A model generated the notes under the pieces. The model had not been told where the DNA came from. It saw only the letters and a list, made by a program, of their open reading frames with translations, and ran no database searches. A stretch of DNA of 34,649 nt from an uncultured Lachnospiraceae bacterium (GTDB taxonomy: Bacteria; Bacillota; Clostridia; Lachnospirales; Lachnospiraceae). The stretch is taken from positions 1 to 34,649 of the forward strand of contig CANQNN010000027.1 of the NCBI GenBank assembly GCA_947625205.1, read 5' to 3'. Of the stretch, positions 32,669-34,649 are shown in pieces. The position numbers and the translations under genes were made by a program. Positions within the stretch are counted from its first letter, which is position 1. Every line of letters starts with the position of its first letter.

Positions 32669-32797
32669 TGAATTACGGATAAATCCGTGTCATACATTTT
32701 ACATTATACAATGTTCCCAAAACAGGAACAAATACAAGATTACGAAAGCTGCATCCGAAAGACATCAAGATGTAGTGTATGGAAAGGAGGAGACAGA

Positions 32798-33001
32798 GTT
32801 GCTGAAAAAATATATAAGGAATTGGTTGCCATAAGAAAGGAACTCCAAAGCATTCATCGCGCTTTGGAGTTCGCGGGGAATCAGACAAAAATGGTAGAAA
32901 AGACCAACGTCAGTATACTGTCGGCGACACTGGCAAGGCTCTGTGAATTATTCCATGTATCAGCCGACTACATGCTGTTTGGAAAGGGTGGTGAACTGTA
33001 A
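32798..33001 (+). pseudogene. Small early ORF: helical N-terminus joined to an XRE tail, no normal start codon
   Basis: The open frame reads VAEKIYKELVAIRKELQSIH and then NVSILSATLARLCELFHVSA-DYMLFGK, the usual end of an XRE repressor without its HTH. This looks like a fusion of a small phage protein with a repressor tail. An excellent AAAGGAGG (32783-32790) is followed after 7 bases by GTT (32798) in frame instead of ATG, GTG or TTG. A TTG one base later opens only an 11-codon frame. It may be a decayed gene, or may start at GTG 32687 or ATG 32711 without a ribosome site. Confidence 0.45.
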
Positions 33002-33214
33002 GTGAGATGTACGGAAAACAAGCGGGATATCGCAGGCAGGCTTTCGCTTCTGCTGCGTGCGACCAAGGCGGGTGAAGGCATGGAGAGACTGCTTTTGAGC
33101 GAAGATGAACAGACGGTGACGATCGTTTTTCAGGACGGACACCAACGTGATGTAAACGTTGCCTGCGATTCGGGGATCGCCATGGTTAGGGATGTTATCA
33201 GTGCCCTGGAATAG
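33002..33214 (+). CDS. Small hypothetical early protein of the Mu-like element
   Basis: This 70-aa protein (GTG start right after the previous stop, with GGTGG upstream) is not one I recognise. The N-terminal half is helical and basic (IAGRLSLLLRATKAGEGMERL), then two predicted strands TVTIVFQDGHQRDVNVA and a final helix. It is part of the tightly packed early operon. Confidence 0.6.
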   Translation: MRCTENKRDIAGRLSLLLRATKAGEGMERLLLSEDEQTVTIVFQDGHQRDVNVACDSGIAMVRDVISALE

Positions 33215-33224
33215 GAGTAAAACA

Positions 33225-33539
33225 ATGGGAAAGAGACGGAAGAAGACTGATCTGGGGACATTCCACAGAGAGACTGCGGAAAGAGGGCTGACCTATGCAC
33301 AGGCACAGTGGGAAGAGACGGCAGCGCTCATCGGAAAGGTGAGGCCGTCTGCAGAGTGGAAACGGGGTAAAAGGGCAAAGGCAGGTGATGGACATGGCGA
33401 GAAAAAGGCAGCTTACCGATTTCGGCAGGAAGGTCAGGAAAGAACTGGACAGGCGGGGCATGACACAGCGGGAGCTGGCGGATGCCTGCGGGATCAACTA
33501 CCGGGTGGTACACGACGTGCTGGTGGGGCTCAACTGTAA
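33225..33539 (+). CDS. Small basic early protein, 3' half overlaps the HTH gene
   Basis: The 104-aa frame starts at ATG 33225 with TAGGAG upstream. The first 50 residues look genuine (MGKRRKKTDLGTFHRET, then GLTYAQAQWEETAALIGKVR). From about 33390 it shares DNA with the HTH gene in another frame and turns into a Gly/Ala/Arg-rich sequence, as expected of an out-of-frame reading. A stop lost near 33380 or a frameshift could explain this. I do not assign a function. Confidence 0.45.
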   Translation: MGKRRKKTDLGTFHRETAERGLTYAQAQWEETAALIGKVRPSAEWKRGKRAKAGDGHGEKKAAYRFRQEGQERTGQAGHDTAGAGGCLRDQLPGGTRRAGGAQL

Positions 33540-33588
33540 GGAAGACAACATCCGCCGGATCGAGGAACAGCTGGGGTTTCCCTCATAA
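33394..33588 (+). CDS. Ner-like small helix-turn-helix protein
   Basis: This 64-aa protein is a bare XRE-type HTH domain (TDFGRKVRKELDRRGMTQRE, then LADACGINYRVVHDVLVG). Its size and position, between the early promoter and the transposase, match Ner of Mu, a second regulator that dampens early transcription. The start at ATG 33394 has AGGTGAT upstream; in-frame GTG 33385 and ATG 33388 fall inside that site. The candidate operator is the palindrome at 32674. The homology to Ner is by layout, not proven by sequence. Confidence 0.7.
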   Translation: MARKRQLTDFGRKVRKELDRRGMTQRELADACGINYRVVHDVLVGLNCKEDNIRRIEEQLGFPS

Positions 33589-33595
33589 ATGGAAA

Positions 33596-33705
33596 GCCCA
33601 CAGCCGCAAGGGCTGTGGGTGGAAAAAGCAATAACCCGGTTAGGAGTGAGGGTTATAGCCTGTACCAAAACCATAGCACGGGAATCCGCCGGATGTCAAG
33701 GCGGA
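33596..33705 (+). other. Triple-hairpin leader upstream of the transposase
   Basis: Three perfect stems follow one another: CCCACAGCC/GGCTGTGGG (33597-33619, loop GCAAG), ATAACCC/GGGTTAT (33631-33656) and TCCGCC/GGCGGA (33685-33705). None is followed by a T-run on the plus strand, so they do not look like ordinary terminators. The region lies between the HTH gene and the transposase start and may be a structured leader, RNA element or protein site. Confidence 0.55.
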
Positions 33706-33722
33706 GATGAAGGAAGTGGAGC

Positions 33723-34649
33723 ATGGAAGAGATCACCGTGAAGGAATACGCGGCCCTGCGGGGCTGTACGGAAAGATATGTGACTAAGCTGATTGCCGGG
33801 AAAAAACTGGCGGCCTATGAGCGCTGGGGACAAGGCGGGGCAAAGGGATTGAGTTATATGATCCCGCTGGCCTCCGTGGAACCGAAACTGATTGCTAAAT
33901 ACAGGCGGCAGCAGGCGAAGAAAGAGGGCGGGGAAAAACCAAAAGCAGAGCCGAAAACCGTACCGGCAGACAGGGAAACCATGACGGCGGCGGAACGGGA
34001 GGAAAGCACACTCTGGAAGAAGATCCTGACGGAGTGGGATGATTACAGACCGCCGGATATGGACAGGAAACAGGCCACGGAAAGCTATGTAGCGTACCTG
34101 AATGCCATGTATCCGGACCGGAGATTTTCGGCAAGACAGCTTTACCGTAAGAAAAAGGCGTTTAGGGAGCAGGGCGAGACGGGGCTGATCGATAGGCGGG
34201 GCAAGCATGATAAGCACAAGAGGGCGGTACCGAAGGAGGTATTCGACATCTTTGAATATTATTATCTGGATCAGTCCCGCAAATCCATACAGATGTGCCG
34301 GACGCTGACGGAACTGGAGATCAGGCAGCACCCGGAACGGTACGGGCAGGATCTTCTGCCGCTGGCATCCGCAGCATCCTTTGCAAGGGAAATCGAGCGG
34401 AGTATCCCAGTGCCGGTGCTCAAATACTACCGTCTGGGTGAAAAGGTCTGCCATGATGAGTGTGCCAACTACATAGAGAGAAACTACGATGATCTGCACA
34501 GCAATGATATATGGGTCTGCGACAACCACACCTTTGACGTGTTTGTGAACGGTGGGAGTGAAAAGCCGGTGCGGGTATACCTGACAGGTTTTCTGGATGT
34601 CCGCAGCCGCAAGATGGTGGGCTGGTATGTGGCGGATGCGCCGTCTTCC
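33723..34649 (+). CDS. MuA-like DDE transposase (3' end outside window)
   Basis: The frame stays open for 309 codons to the window edge. Residues 1-60 form a small HTH-like end-binding domain (TVKEYAALRGCTERYVTKLI, then AAYERWGQGGAKGLSYMIPL). Residues 130-200 are a second DNA-binding part (RFSARQLYRKKKAFREQGET, then LIDRRGKHDKHKR). The catalytic core begins with DIWVCDNHTFDVFV, where Asp267 aligns with the first Asp of MuA (D269), followed by YLTGFLDVRSRKMVGWYVAD. The other catalytic Asp and Glu lie past the edge. AGGAAG precedes the ATG. It should cut and join the element ends with target duplication. Confidence 0.88.
   Translation, partial: MEEITVKEYAALRGCTERYVTKLIAGKKLAAYERWGQGGAKGLSYMIPLASVEPKLIAKYRRQQAKKEGGEKPKAEPKTVPADRETMTAAEREESTLWKKILTEWDDYRPPDMDRKQATESYVAYLNAMYPDRRFSARQLYRKKKAFREQGETGLIDRRGKHDKHKRAVPKEVFDIFEYYYLDQSRKSIQMCRTLTELEIRQHPERYGQDLLPLASAASFAREIERSIPVPVLKYYRLGEKVCHDECANYIERNYDDLHSNDIWVCDNHTFDVFVNGGSEKPVRVYLTGFLDVRSRKMVGWYVADAPSS

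Larger units (their letters stand above)
31781..32672. repeat. Four copies of ATAGTTGAA
   Basis: Copies lie at 31781-31789 (minus), 32123-32131, 32134-32142 and 32664-32672 (plus). The middle pair is 11 bases apart, one helical turn. The last copy overlaps the -10 box of the early promoter. Probably protein-binding sites. Confidence 0.45.
32037..32688. repeat. Identical 15-bp palindrome on both sides of the repressor gene
   Basis: TACGGATAAATCCGT occurs at 32037-32051 and 32674-32688. Its core ACGGAT-AA-ATCCGT is a 14-base palindrome. The second copy covers the expected transcription start of the early promoter, where Ner acts in Mu; the first lies 3 bases after the fourth TTGCGGAACT site. 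Confidence 0.7.
31608..34649 (+). mobile_element. Left part of a Mu-like transposable prophage or element (continues past the window)
   Basis: The region shows the Mu layout: left end, leftward repressor, divergent promoters with operators, small early genes with a Ner-sized HTH protein, then a MuA-like transposase. The proposed left end is TGTAATTCTT at 31608, since Mu-type ends begin with TG and the host gene frame ends there. A related TGTCATTCTT recurs at 31705. Base composition falls sharply from 31608 to 32700, then rises in the early genes, which suggests a mosaic origin. The right end, the MuB-like ATPase and structural genes are outside the window, so prophage versus simple transposon is open. 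Confidence 0.75.

Noticed and set aside
33597..33619. Intrinsic terminator after the Ner-like gene
   Set aside because: The stem is strong but no T-run follows on the plus strand, and two more hairpins come next, so I list it as part of a structured leader instead.
33696..34529. 277-aa minus-strand frame
   Set aside because: Antisense to the MuA-like transposase, which runs open through the window end with a clear catalytic motif.

Overview
The window looks like the chromosome of a motile, Gram-positive member of the Clostridia, most likely a Lachnospiraceae-type gut bacterium. I infer this from the low-complexity Tad locus with DUF5702 and DUF6382 proteins, a flagellin/FliS block preceded by a long DUF6240-like protein, a BofA homologue, strong AGGAGG ribosome sites and moderate GC. 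Family names come from my recognition of motifs; no database search was run.

Layout. 1-3170 (minus strand): an SdpR/SdpI-like repressor-membrane protein pair with its own consensus promoter, then tag (3-methyladenine glycosylase) and a D-2-hydroxyacid dehydrogenase. 3290-9400: a degenerate EAL-HDOD protein, an S-adenosylhomocysteine hydrolase family enzyme of the short archaeal type, a CarD-like RNA polymerase-binding regulator, a ComFB-like protein, a PF11449-type metal transporter and an MFS permease. 9427-11308: tRNA-Lys(CTT) on the minus strand, then tatD-rsmA. 11427-16309: a 924-aa acidic protein ending in an AAA-like domain without a P-loop lysine, then glgB. 16330-21178: a flagellar operon with a sigma-28-type promoter, a 1040-aa DUF6240/FliK-like protein, flagellin and FliS. 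21191-21867: YaaL (minus) and BofA (plus).

21904-31607: a tad (type IVc pilus) operon behind a near-consensus promoter: prepilin peptidase, TadZ, TadA, TadB, TadC with a large outer insertion, a Flp pilin, a DUF5702 protein, a TadE-like pseudopilin with two Cys/His repeats, a second A24 peptidase, another TadE-like protein and a DUF6382 protein. Most of these genes overlap or are separated by less than 40 bases, so they are probably one transcription and translation unit.

31608-34649 (runs off the window): the left part of a Mu-like transposable prophage or element. It has the Mu gene order: a left end rich in short repeats, a leftward XRE repressor, three repressor operators around a divergent rightward promoter, small early genes including a Ner-sized HTH protein, and a MuA-like transposase cut by the window edge. 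It appears to have inserted in the last tad gene and removed its expected C-terminal FHA domain. The repeat-dense left end, a palindrome present at the early transcription start and again beyond the repressor gene, and a triple-hairpin leader in front of the transposase are the most novel parts of the window.
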